This document shows, piece by piece, positions 34,142 to 43,652 of a DNA stretch of 64,000 nucleotides; position 1 is the first letter of the stretch; each line of letters begins with the position of its first letter. Origin of the DNA: Flavobacterium sp. 90 (GTDB taxonomy: Bacteria; Bacteroidota; Bacteroidia; Flavobacteriales; Flavobacteriaceae). The position numbers and the translations under genes were made by a program. The stretch spans positions 744,001 to 808,000 of the forward strand of contig NZ_SMGE01000001.1 of assembly GCF_004339525.1 (NCBI RefSeq), in the 5' to 3' direction. Below the pieces are notes generated by a model that was given only the letters and a program-made list of their open reading frames with translations, ran no database searches and was not told where the DNA came from.

Positions 34142-36856
34142 ATGAAGAAACAAATTACTTTTCTCTTTTTTATGATAACAACAATCAGCTTCTCACAGAG
34201 TTCTGAAAAATGGAAACAATACTTAAAAAAAGAAAACGAAAGAAAATCTGACAGATACTATTTTACATCTTTAGAAAATGCATATCACAACAAATACAAG
34301 GTTATAAGAAAATTGGACAATACTTTTTGTATTGTTGAAAATAAAAATTTAAGGTCTAATCTAACTTCAAAAAAAAATATTTCTGTCAATAATTTATGGA
34401 AATTGTCCTCAAATTTTTCAAATCATACCGATGACAAACAGTATATAATAGTAACGGATAATATCAAAACATTGCTTACTGATTTGAAATCAATAAACGT
34501 TTTTGATATTAAAATACTAAACAATCATCTTATAGTCATAAATAGTGATTCCCGAAAAATTACGGAAGACATTATAACTTTAAGCAATGTGTCTTCTGTT
34601 TCGCAAGAAGTGCTCCTTCCAAAAGGTGAGTCTAAGATCGTAGATCAAAATTTTAGTGTTAATGCTATAAATAAAGCCAAGGCTAATTTTCCTCTTTTAA
34701 CTGGCGAAAATCAAATTGTATCTGTCAAAGATGATTTTTTTGATGTAAATGATATTGATCTATTAAATAAACAGATTCCTTCTTCAACACAATCTACTAT
34801 TGTATCAAGTCATGCAACGGCAATGGCAACTATAGTTTCCGGACTAGGAAATAGTTCTGTATTAGGAAAAGGAGTTGTTCAAAAGGCAAAGATACTGTCA
34901 TCTGACTTTTTAAATATCTATCCTGATGAAGTAGCAACTTTGCAAGGTGTTACTACTCAAAATCATTCTTACGGCACAGAAATTGAGAATTTTTATGGCT
35001 CACTTGCTAATGCTTATGATTCTCAATTATTTTCAAATCCTGATTTGTCTCATTGCTTTTCCTCAGGAAATACCGGGCTTCAAGGTTATAAATCTATTAC
35101 GGGTAATTTCAAGCAATCTAAAAATAGTATTGTAGTGGGTTGCATTGACCAAAACGAGATAATTATGCCGTTTTCATCGAAAGGCCCAGCTTATGATGGT
35201 CGCATAAAACCAGAATTAGTTGCCTTTAGCACACAAGGAACTTCAAATTCTACAGCATTAGCTACAGGAATTATTACGCTTATGAAACAACATTATAAAG
35301 CGACAAATAATAACTCTTTGACTAACGTTCTGACAAAAGCAATTTTAATAAATAGTGCTAAAGATTTAGGTAACCCTGGTCCGGATTTCACGTATGGCTA
35401 TGGTAATATTGATGCAGATAAAAGTCTAAAAACGATTAGTGAAAATCGAATTATATCTGGTAATTTAGTAACTGGTCAGATCAATTCACATACAATTACG
35501 GTTCCGGAAAATGCAAAAAATTTAAAGATTACATTAGTATGGAACGATTTGCCTGCTGAAATTAACAGTAATATAAGTTTGGTAAACGATTTAGATATCG
35601 AAGTTCTTTCGGCTGACAATACCGCTTTCTTACCTTGGATACTTAATCCTGACGCGCCTGAACAACAAGCTGTAAGAGGAAAAGATAAAATTAATAACAT
35701 AGAGCAAGTCACTATCGAAAATCCGCCATCTGGATCTTATACGATCAATGTTACGGGTTCATATGTTTCGAATACGTCTCAGGAATACAGTATCGCTTAT
35801 GAATATGAATTGAAAAATCAATTTGAATGGAATTATCCTGTTATGAATGATAATTTCCCTTATGACGGAAAAACTATTTCCCCTTTAAAATGGAATTCTT
35901 CATTTTCTGGTATTTCCGGACAATTGTCTATAAGCTACAATGATGGACAGACTTGGGAAATTATCGCAAATGATATTAATCTGGCTAATGAGCAATTTAC
36001 TTACACGCCTACAGAACAAAAATTTTCAAAGGCAAAATTAAAAATGACCATTAATAATCAGGATTATATCTCAGATAGTTTTACGATTTCTTACGATCTA
36101 AATATCAATACGAGCTTAGTTTGTGATGGCACAACAGAAATTAATTGGGATAAACCTGCCGATTTTTCTTCCTTTAATATTTACCAACTAACAGGAGATT
36201 ATTTAGAATTTAAAGAACAAACGACAAACAATAATTACACCTATAATGATGGAAAAATTTACACTATTTCTCCAGTATTTAACAATATCGAAGGGATAAA
36301 AAGTGAATCAACATTACAGTATGCTCAAAACTCAAATTGTTATTTCGAGTTGGCTTTAGCAGAAGTTTATGAAGAAAACAACGTAAAAATTGACGCCAGT
36401 CTTTTTAGCTTGTACAATATCAAAAGAATTGAGTTAGTAAAAATAGTTAATAATGTCGAAAACGTTATTAGCACAATGAATGACATCAACTCAAAAACAT
36501 TATCTTTTCTAGATGCGACTCCAGTAAAAGGCAGTAATAAATATAAAATAAATATAATTTTAGAAAACAATAATGTAATAAGTTCTCTAATTCTTGATGC
36601 TAATTATTTAGGCGATGATTTGTTTTTTGTACATCCGACGTTATTAAAGAAAAATGAAGAATTAAGTATTGAAGCCAAAAAAGAAGAAAATGCTATTTTC
36701 TATTTGTACAATATTAATGGACAAAACATTATTACTTCTCCGCTACTTTCTAAAATCAATAACATCAGTCTAAAAAATACTGCCTCAGGAATTTATATCT
36801 ATAAAATAATCACAAGCTCAGGCGAAATGAAAACAGGTAAAATTGCTGTTTTTTAG
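34142..36856 (+). CDS. Subtilisin-like (S8) serine protease with T9SS C-terminal sorting domain
   Basis: 904 residues with a signal peptide (TFLFFMITTISFSQS). A propeptide-like region covers about 20-170. The S8 triad candidates are Asp197 or Asp198 (VSVKDDFFD), His224 (SSHATAMATIVSG) and Ser368 (GTSNSTALATGI), with the oxyanion Asn in CFSSGNTG. A jelly-roll domain about 440-560, an Ig/Fn3-like stretch, and a C-terminal type A sorting domain (YLYNINGQNI, NTASGIYIYKI, GEMKTGKIAVF) follow. It should be exported by Sec, then moved across the outer membrane by the type IX system. The catalytic Asp and His surroundings are divergent from textbook DTG/HGTHVAG forms. Confidence 0.88.
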   Translation: MKKQITFLFFMITTISFSQSSEKWKQYLKKENERKSDRYYFTSLENAYHNKYKVIRKLDNTFCIVENKNLRSNLTSKKNISVNNLWKLSSNFSNHTDDKQYIIVTDNIKTLLTDLKSINVFDIKILNNHLIVINSDSRKITEDIITLSNVSSVSQEVLLPKGESKIVDQNFSVNAINKAKANFPLLTGENQIVSVKDDFFDVNDIDLLNKQIPSSTQSTIVSSHATAMATIVSGLGNSSVLGKGVVQKAKILSSDFLNIYPDEVATLQGVTTQNHSYGTEIENFYGSLANAYDSQLFSNPDLSHCFSSGNTGLQGYKSITGNFKQSKNSIVVGCIDQNEIIMPFSSKGPAYDGRIKPELVAFSTQGTSNSTALATGIITLMKQHYKATNNNSLTNVLTKAILINSAKDLGNPGPDFTYGYGNIDADKSLKTISENRIISGNLVTGQINSHTITVPENAKNLKITLVWNDLPAEINSNISLVNDLDIEVLSADNTAFLPWILNPDAPEQQAVRGKDKINNIEQVTIENPPSGSYTINVTGSYVSNTSQEYSIAYEYELKNQFEWNYPVMNDNFPYDGKTISPLKWNSSFSGISGQLSISYNDGQTWEIIANDINLANEQFTYTPTEQKFSKAKLKMTINNQDYISDSFTISYDLNINTSLVCDGTTEINWDKPADFSSFNIYQLTGDYLEFKEQTTNNNYTYNDGKIYTISPVFNNIEGIKSESTLQYAQNSNCYFELALAEVYEENNVKIDASLFSLYNIKRIELVKIVNNVENVISTMNDINSKTLSFLDATPVKGSNKYKINIILENNNVISSLILDANYLGDDLFFVHPTLLKKNEELSIEAKKEENAIFYLYNINGQNIITSPLLSKINNISLKNTASGIYIYKIITSSGEMKTGKIAVF

Positions 36857-37305
36857 TACAAGACAAAACTTGATTCAACAATTTAACACTAAACATAAGT
36901 TAGTCCTACAAAATCGCTTTTATATAACTGGTGTAAGAATACTTTTTTTGAAATCATATGAAACCTCACCTCTATTGATTTCAAAATAAAAGTCCTGTAT
37001 GATATAAAACTTTGCAACCAATAATTTAAGCGTTTCGCAATTCTTCAATCACTCTTTTTATGATTTATCGCTTTTAAATCATTAAGACAAACTTCTTAAA
37101 ACTTAAAAAAACGAAGTTTTCAAAACTATCCTACTACCCATCAGCAAGTTACGTAGAACTCTGCGGTTACCTGTACATATTGTAAGAATAATATTAAATT
37201 AAAAAATGTTTTTAACATTTTTTTGTAGTATTTTTACATTTAATTATTTGTTAAGATTAAAATATCACATCTTAAAAGATCTAACTTAATATTTAAACAA
37301 AAGAT
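36857..37305. other. Intergenic region before the Rhs/SpvB-like locus
   Basis: 449 bp without an ORF of note. An AAAAAATG-TTTTTAACATTTTTTTG stretch around 37200-37225 is partly self-complementary (AAAATGTTTTTAACATTTTT). It may act as terminator or promoter structure; nothing firmer is visible. Confidence 0.35.
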
Positions 37306-37908
37306 ATGAAGGGATTAAATATGTTATTTTATATTCTCATGTTTTTATTCTGTTTTTCTTGTAAAAAAGAAACGGATAAAGATGCAAAAGATCAGGAAAT
37401 TAGTGATCGTTACTTTAACCTTGAAAAAATAGGTTGGAAATCCCGCGCACATACTCAAAATATAGAAGACATTGGCTTTACTGCAGTTGAAGTTCCAATA
37501 CAATATTACTTACTTAAAGATTTAGGAACTAAAAATTTGAAAACTATAGATTCTCTTTATGAAGAAAATAAAAGAGAACGTGTATTAGAATTTACTTTCC
37601 AACAAAAGCAAGAAAAAGATTTACTTACCAAAAATTTTACAGGCATGGACTATACAGACGCTGTAAAATATATATCATTTGGTCTTGAAAAAGATTTTTA
37701 CCTGGTTACTTCAAAAAAAGATACCATAAGATGTTCAGGTGTTACTTTAGAGCGTAACTCTAAAATTGCGCCCTACCAACGAGTTTTATTGTTTTTCTCA
37801 GACATCGACCCAAATGATAAAATCCAATTAGTGTATAACGATTGCCTTTTCAAAAAAGGAACATTAAAATTTAAATTTAAAGACCCTAATACCTTAATAG
37901 CCTTATGA
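37306..37908 (+). CDS. Small lipoprotein at head of the Rhs/SpvB-like locus
   Basis: 200 residues. A hydrophobic N-terminus ends in FCFSC-KKE, a weak lipobox with Cys19, so a lipoprotein is likely. The mature part is mixed alpha/beta with no motif I recognise. Homologous small genes often precede giant SpvB-like genes in flavobacteria, which suggests an accessory or protective role. Its TGA overlaps the ATG of the 1884-residue gene (ATGA at 37905-37908), so translation of the two is coupled. Confidence 0.7.
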   Translation: MKGLNMLFYILMFLFCFSCKKETDKDAKDQEISDRYFNLEKIGWKSRAHTQNIEDIGFTAVEVPIQYYLLKDLGTKNLKTIDSLYEENKRERVLEFTFQQKQEKDLLTKNFTGMDYTDAVKYISFGLEKDFYLVTSKKDTIRCSGVTLERNSKIAPYQRVLLFFSDIDPNDKIQLVYNDCLFKKGTLKFKFKDPNTLIAL

Positions 37909-40900
37909 TTGAGTACAAACCGAATAAATTTAAAAAAACTATCGCTATTTATCTAGCTATGATGATTCTTTTGGAAACCGTTCAGCCAATGCAAATTTAT
38001 GCATTAACTGGTGGTCCATCGCAGCCAGAATTTGAAGCTTTTACGCCAATAGGAACTTCTGACATGGTTGATCTTGCTAGTGGCGACTTCAACTATAATA
38101 TTCCAATAATGGATGTAGGCGGTTATCCGCTGAATTTAGCCTATAGTTCTAATGTAACGATGGATCAGGAAGCTTCTTGGGTTGGACTAGGCTGGGATTT
38201 AAGTGTCGGACAAATTTCAAGACAAGTACGAGGATTACCTGATGATTTTAATGGTGATGAAATGATTTATGAAAATAGCATGAAACCTAATATAACTGTT
38301 GGAGCTAACACCAATGTATTTGTCGCCGGCTTTGGATTTAGCGAAGCAAAGGCAAGTATTGGGATGGGGATTAAATATAACAGCTACGACGGATTTGGAG
38401 CCTCAGTAAATGGAGGGTTGAGCTTTCAGATAGCTGATAATTTAAGGGTTGGTATGGATTTAGAGTCATCGGCTTCTGAAGGAGTATCAGTAAGACCAAG
38501 CGCTTCATATTCCAAAAAAATAGGCACTGTAGGTTCTGGCAATCATAATCTGGGAGCCAATGTTGGCGTGAGCTACAATAGCAGAAAGGGATTAGAAAGT
38601 ACTACTATGTCATCTTCCATAAGTAAGCAAGAAAAAAGTACTGGTAAAAGCAGTTCAAATAGTTTATCATCCGGATCTCTTTCTATGATAAATGCTTCGT
38701 ACACTCCCACTAAACGTGTTGGAATGGTATCTTCAAATGATATGTTTAGTTTGCATATCGAAACTGAATTTTGGGGCATTGAACCGGGTTTCAAATTTTC
38801 AGGATATAGGACTAGTCAGGGAATTAAAGATTCAGAAAAAAATAAAACAGAAAAAGCCTTTGGTTTTGAAAACACTTACAATGCGGGAAAAGCAGATATT
38901 CTGGATTTTAACAGAGAAAAGGACCGTTCTTTTAATAAAAACACAACATCATTACCGCTTACAAATAACACCTATGATCTCTATTCTATACAAGGGCAAG
39001 GAATTGCAGGAATGTATCGACCTTATAAATCACAAGTAGGATATATTTATGATAATGAAGTTCATGATGATAGTAAAGGAGGCACTTTTGGAGCAGAATT
39101 TGGTCTTAATATTCATGCTGGTTTTGACGCTACTGTTACACTTGGAAAAAGCAGCACTTCCTTATGGGAAAATTCTAATCCAGCTTTAGAAAGATTCAAG
39201 GAGAAGAAGAGCGGAAACAGGCCTGATTATGAAAAAGTATTTTTCAAAAACATTGGAGGAACACAAGTAGATAAAGAACTTGATTTATTTAGTAATAAAT
39301 TAGGTGGTTATGATCCCATAAAATTAAACCTCGCTGGTGGCAAATTTTCCACAAACACTACTTTAGAGTACTATAGAAATAATGGAATCATTACTAATGG
39401 TGGAATTCTTAAGAGAGAATCCTCTCGCTTATCCAGAAATCAATCTATTCAAAAACTAACAAAAGCGGAATTAAAAAAATATCATTCAAAAAATCAATTC
39501 AGCCAATTTGCCCAAGATCATCATACGGCAGAAGTAAGAATTACCAAAGAAGGTGGTGAAAGATATCTCTACGGCAGAGCTGTCTATAATACAATAAAAA
39601 AAGAAGTAACATTTGATGTTAGTGATAAAAATAATCCTAATGGGCTAGTTAACTTCAAAAATGGTTTAGTAACCTATAACCCAAATATTGATAATTCATC
39701 TAACAATCTTAAAGATGGTGATCAATACTTTAACAGGGTAACTACTCCTGCTTATGCCCACTCCTATTTACTGACATCAGTTTTATCTTCAGATTATCAA
39801 GATCTAACAAACAATGGCCCTAGTGATGATGATTTAGGTACCTACACAAAATTTGAATATGAGAATAAGACTCCTGATAAAGCTAATCTTTACAAATGGA
39901 GAGTGCCGTTTACTAAAAATCAGGCAAATTATGATGAAGGTTTAAAATCCAGTAAAAAAGACAACAAAGGGAATTATCAATATGGTGAGAAAGAATTGCT
40001 GTACATAAAAAAAATAGAAACAAAAACACATGTTGCTATTTTTCAACTTTCTGAACGAAATGATGGATATGGTGTTACAGATGAAAATGGCGGTTTTGGG
40101 GATTACTCTAAAAAAATATACAAATTAGATAAAATCTCATTGTACTCAAAACCTGAATATGAAATAAATAAAGAAAAAGCAACTCCAATAAAGGAAGCCC
40201 ATTTCGAATATAATTACAGTTTATGTCAAGGAATCGATAATAATATAAATATTGATAAAAACAGCCTTGAAGTTAAAGGACAAAAAGGAAAACTGACTTT
40301 AAATAGAGTTTATTTTACCTATAAAAATTCAAATATGGGAAAATTCACTCCTTATGTTTTTGACTATGCCCCGAAGAGTTTAATTGATAAAACTTCTGGT
40401 TATCTAATAGAAAACGATGAAGTAAACAACCCTAAATACAATATGAAAGCATATGATGTTTGGGGAAATTTTAAACCTGTAAATAGCATACTAGGATCTG
40501 AATCTATATCAGAACTATCCAATCCTGAATATCCGTATGTAGATCAAAATGATAGAGAAAAAGCTGATGAGTATGCAAGTGTATGGTTGCTAAAATCAAT
40601 TCGTTTGCCTTCGGGAGGACAAATGGAAGTAAATTATGAATCTGATGATTACGCATATGTGCAAGATAAAGCTGCAATGCAAATGTTTAAAGTGGCTGGT
40701 AGCGGTACAAAAACAGGATTAACGGCAGTCAATATAGATGCTGCAGATAAAAGACAGCAAAAAACCTTAGGCGAATATATTTATATAGTCTTAGACCAAA
40801 AAATCGATAAAAATTTATCTATTAATGATCCACAGATAGCTAAAATTTTTTATGATAAGTATATTAAATCTATTGGAGATGATGCCAACCCTCTATATTT

Positions 40901-43559
40901 TAGATTCTTATTGAACATGGTAAATCCTAATCCTTTACCAGGTATTGACGGAACTGATAAATATGACTTTGTAACGGGTTATCTAAATATCAAAAAAGCA
41001 TCAAATTATGATTTTGGATTTCTGGAAACAAATGGAAAACAATACGTTGCTATACCTATTCAATATGTTGGAGAAGGTGATGGCTTTAAGCCTGAATTGC
41101 GTGAAGTGAATCCCATTACAAAAGCGGGTTGGAATTTTGGGAGACATAACCTTAACAGACTAATGTATAATATGGATCGTGAGGAAGATACCAGTAATTT
41201 AGATGTTATCGTAAAAGAACTTATTGACTGGATGCCCAGGCTTTTAGAAATTTTTAAAAGCCCAAACGCTCAATTAAAAAAGGCAGGTATCGCAACTAAA
41301 TTTATTACTAATAAATCATGGATTAGGCTTTTTCAACCCGAAGGAAGAAAAATTGGAGGTGGCAGCAGAGTAAAAGATATTCAAATTCATGATCAATGGG
41401 ATGTGATGACCAACCATATCAACAATGAAGCTTATCAGCAATCTTACGGGCAAAAATACAGCTATGAAACAGAAGGCGGGAAATCATCCGGAGTTGCTAC
41501 TTATGAGCCATTAGGTTGTAAAGAGAATCCTTTTGTAAAACCTTCTTATGATGAAAAAAGAAGAGAATTACTATTAGGTCCGGATACTGATAATTATGTA
41601 GAAGAACCATTTGGAGAATCCTTTTTTCCTTCTCCAAAAGTCACTTATAGTCGTGTAACGGTAACCAATTTACCCAGAAATAAATATAATGAGCAAAAAG
41701 AAATAACAGCAACAGTAAAAAAACATGCAACTGGTTCTGTTGTTACTGAATTTTATACATCGAAGGATTTTCCAACAATTGTTGATCGCACAACACTATC
41801 ATCAAACTATGATACTTCTTCAATATTCGCAACACTACTTAAACTGAATGTTAAAGATCATATTACTTTATCACAAGGTTATGCTATTCATACCAATGAT
41901 ATGGATGGCAAAATGAAAAATCAAAGAGTCTATGGTGAAGAACAAAAAGATTATATCTCAGGAGTTGACTACAAATACAAAACAATAGATCAAAGTCTGA
42001 ATAAAAATCAGGGGAAATTAAATAATATAGTCCAGACTATCGATGCAAAAGGAGTTATTGCTTCAAAATTAGTTGGTGTAGATTATGATGTAATTAATGA
42101 TTTTAGAGAAAGTAAAACCACAAGTTCAACCAAAGGTATTCAGGCAAATATTGCATTTTTAAATTTTGGTATACTTGGAGTATATCCAATACCAACTCCT
42201 ATACCAACTAGTTCAAAGCATGAAAGTCAGATTAGAACTGCCGTAACCACAAAAGTAATACATAGCACAGGTATTCTTTCTGAAAAAACAGCATATGATC
42301 TTGGATCAAAGGTTTCAACCAAAAACTTAGCATGGGATGCAGAAACAGGTGATGTTTTATTGACTGAAACAATCAATGAATACAATGACATGTATTTTAA
42401 CTTTAATTTTCCTGCCTACTGGAGTTATGCAGGTATGAGTCAATCAGCCAAAAACATTAATCTGGAATGGGATATTACTAAAACTGGCAATAACCAATAC
42501 GAATTTACAGGACTTCACAATGCATCTGATTATCTTATAGATGGTGACGAATTATGGATTAATGGCATTGCCCCAGACAGCCGAACAAAGACAATGATGA
42601 AAGCTTGGGTTGTAAAAGTCAATAACAATAATTTTCAACTTATCGATGAAAAAGGACTCTTAATTAAAAACGATATTATAAACACTGCTAAAATAAAAGT
42701 AATACGCTCGGGATATCGAAATTTACAAATGGCATCTATGGCAAGTGTAACTTCTATGACAAATCCGTTATACATCTATGATAATAACAATAATGCTATA
42801 ATGATAAGAGGAAATATAGGAAGCAATCCATTTATGTCTGCTACATCAAGTAATAGAATAGTAAACGCATCTGCGGTAGAGTATAATAATCTTTGGCCGG
42901 CTCAATGCGAATGTAACCTACCCAAAATGACATTTACAGATGGTGTATTAAAATTTGGATATGAAAACACTGAAACTAACCTTGAAGAAGAAGATATCGC
43001 TAAAAATTCATACAATCCATATTTATATAATGTTTTAGGAAACTGGCGCGCCAATAAATCCTACGCGTATTTAACAGGACGAAATTACACAGCTGATCCA
43101 ACGCCCAGAAAAACAGGATTCTATACTGATTTTTATCCATTTTATACGTTTACAAACAATACCTGGAAAATAACTACAGGAGCAAATTATGACCGCTGGA
43201 CATTTGCATCAGAGGTTACGCAATATAATCCTGCAGGACAAGAAATTGAAAACAGAGATGCTTTAAGACGATACTCATCTGCTTTATATGGTTACAATAA
43301 TCGTTTCCCTGTAGCCGTGGCTTCAAACACCAAATACAGTGAATTGGCTGCTGACGGTTTTGAAGATTATAATTTTTCAACCTGTGGTGCAAATTCTCAT
43401 TTTGACTTTCAAGGGCAGTTAAAAACTAATGATGTGAGTATAACTGACAAACAATCGCATACTGGTAAAAAAAGTTTAAAAATTGCTCCAAATAAAAAAG
43501 CAATTATCAAAAAACAAGTTGTTTCCTGTCTTACAGATGGAGTAAGTACAAAAAATTAA
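37905..43559 (+). CDS. Giant SpvB/Rhs-like surface protein (1884 residues)
   Basis: A hydrophobic export signal is at 11-34 (IAIYLAMMILLE, likely cut after IYA). Next comes EFEAFTPIGTSDMVDLASGDFNYNIPIMDVGGYPLNLAYSS with GLGWDLSVGQISRQVRGLPDDF, split here only for reading. This is the signature start of the SpvB-like beta-rich shell proteins that precede Rhs genes in Bacteroidota. The long middle is beta-rich with no enzyme motif. The protein stops at residue 1884 inside what looks like the start of a carbohydrate-binding-like module (SHTGKKSLKIAPNKK). The expected YD-repeat tail is missing here but appears at the end of the gene at 46783-50601. It probably forms the shell partner of the Rhs protein at 51335 (inference). 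Confidence 0.75.
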   Translation: MIEYKPNKFKKTIAIYLAMMILLETVQPMQIYALTGGPSQPEFEAFTPIGTSDMVDLASGDFNYNIPIMDVGGYPLNLAYSSNVTMDQEASWVGLGWDLSVGQISRQVRGLPDDFNGDEMIYENSMKPNITVGANTNVFVAGFGFSEAKASIGMGIKYNSYDGFGASVNGGLSFQIADNLRVGMDLESSASEGVSVRPSASYSKKIGTVGSGNHNLGANVGVSYNSRKGLESTTMSSSISKQEKSTGKSSSNSLSSGSLSMINASYTPTKRVGMVSSNDMFSLHIETEFWGIEPGFKFSGYRTSQGIKDSEKNKTEKAFGFENTYNAGKADILDFNREKDRSFNKNTTSLPLTNNTYDLYSIQGQGIAGMYRPYKSQVGYIYDNEVHDDSKGGTFGAEFGLNIHAGFDATVTLGKSSTSLWENSNPALERFKEKKSGNRPDYEKVFFKNIGGTQVDKELDLFSNKLGGYDPIKLNLAGGKFSTNTTLEYYRNNGIITNGGILKRESSRLSRNQSIQKLTKAELKKYHSKNQFSQFAQDHHTAEVRITKEGGERYLYGRAVYNTIKKEVTFDVSDKNNPNGLVNFKNGLVTYNPNIDNSSNNLKDGDQYFNRVTTPAYAHSYLLTSVLSSDYQDLTNNGPSDDDLGTYTKFEYENKTPDKANLYKWRVPFTKNQANYDEGLKSSKKDNKGNYQYGEKELLYIKKIETKTHVAIFQLSERNDGYGVTDENGGFGDYSKKIYKLDKISLYSKPEYEINKEKATPIKEAHFEYNYSLCQGIDNNINIDKNSLEVKGQKGKLTLNRVYFTYKNSNMGKFTPYVFDYAPKSLIDKTSGYLIENDEVNNPKYNMKAYDVWGNFKPVNSILGSESISELSNPEYPYVDQNDREKADEYASVWLLKSIRLPSGGQMEVNYESDDYAYVQDKAAMQMFKVAGSGTKTGLTAVNIDAADKRQQKTLGEYIYIVLDQKIDKNLSINDPQIAKIFYDKYIKSIGDDANPLYFRFLLNMVNPNPLPGIDGTDKYDFVTGYLNIKKASNYDFGFLETNGKQYVAIPIQYVGEGDGFKPELREVNPITKAGWNFGRHNLNRLMYNMDREEDTSNLDVIVKELIDWMPRLLEIFKSPNAQLKKAGIATKFITNKSWIRLFQPEGRKIGGGSRVKDIQIHDQWDVMTNHINNEAYQQSYGQKYSYETEGGKSSGVATYEPLGCKENPFVKPSYDEKRRELLLGPDTDNYVEEPFGESFFPSPKVTYSRVTVTNLPRNKYNEQKEITATVKKHATGSVVTEFYTSKDFPTIVDRTTLSSNYDTSSIFATLLKLNVKDHITLSQGYAIHTNDMDGKMKNQRVYGEEQKDYISGVDYKYKTIDQSLNKNQGKLNNIVQTIDAKGVIASKLVGVDYDVINDFRESKTTSSTKGIQANIAFLNFGILGVYPIPTPIPTSSKHESQIRTAVTTKVIHSTGILSEKTAYDLGSKVSTKNLAWDAETGDVLLTETINEYNDMYFNFNFPAYWSYAGMSQSAKNINLEWDITKTGNNQYEFTGLHNASDYLIDGDELWINGIAPDSRTKTMMKAWVVKVNNNNFQLIDEKGLLIKNDIINTAKIKVIRSGYRNLQMASMASVTSMTNPLYIYDNNNNAIMIRGNIGSNPFMSATSSNRIVNASAVEYNNLWPAQCECNLPKMTFTDGVLKFGYENTETNLEEEDIAKNSYNPYLYNVLGNWRANKSYAYLTGRNYTADPTPRKTGFYTDFYPFYTFTNNTWKITTGANYDRWTFASEVTQYNPAGQEIENRDALRRYSSALYGYNNRFPVAVASNTKYSELAADGFEDYNFSTCGANSHFDFQGQLKTNDVSITDKQSHTGKKSLKIAPNKKAIIKKQVVSCLTDGVSTKN

Positions 43560-43652
43560 TTCTGAGCCTATAAAACTATAGTATTAAGCTCTTAAAATCT
43601 ATTCCTTTTTTCAGGATCTTAATTACTATAAAATATAATAATTACAAGAAAT

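Noticed and set aside
36857..37305. Frameshifted remnant of a gene between the S8 protease and the Rhs locus
   Set aside because: All frames are interrupted at short intervals and no protein motif could be recognised.
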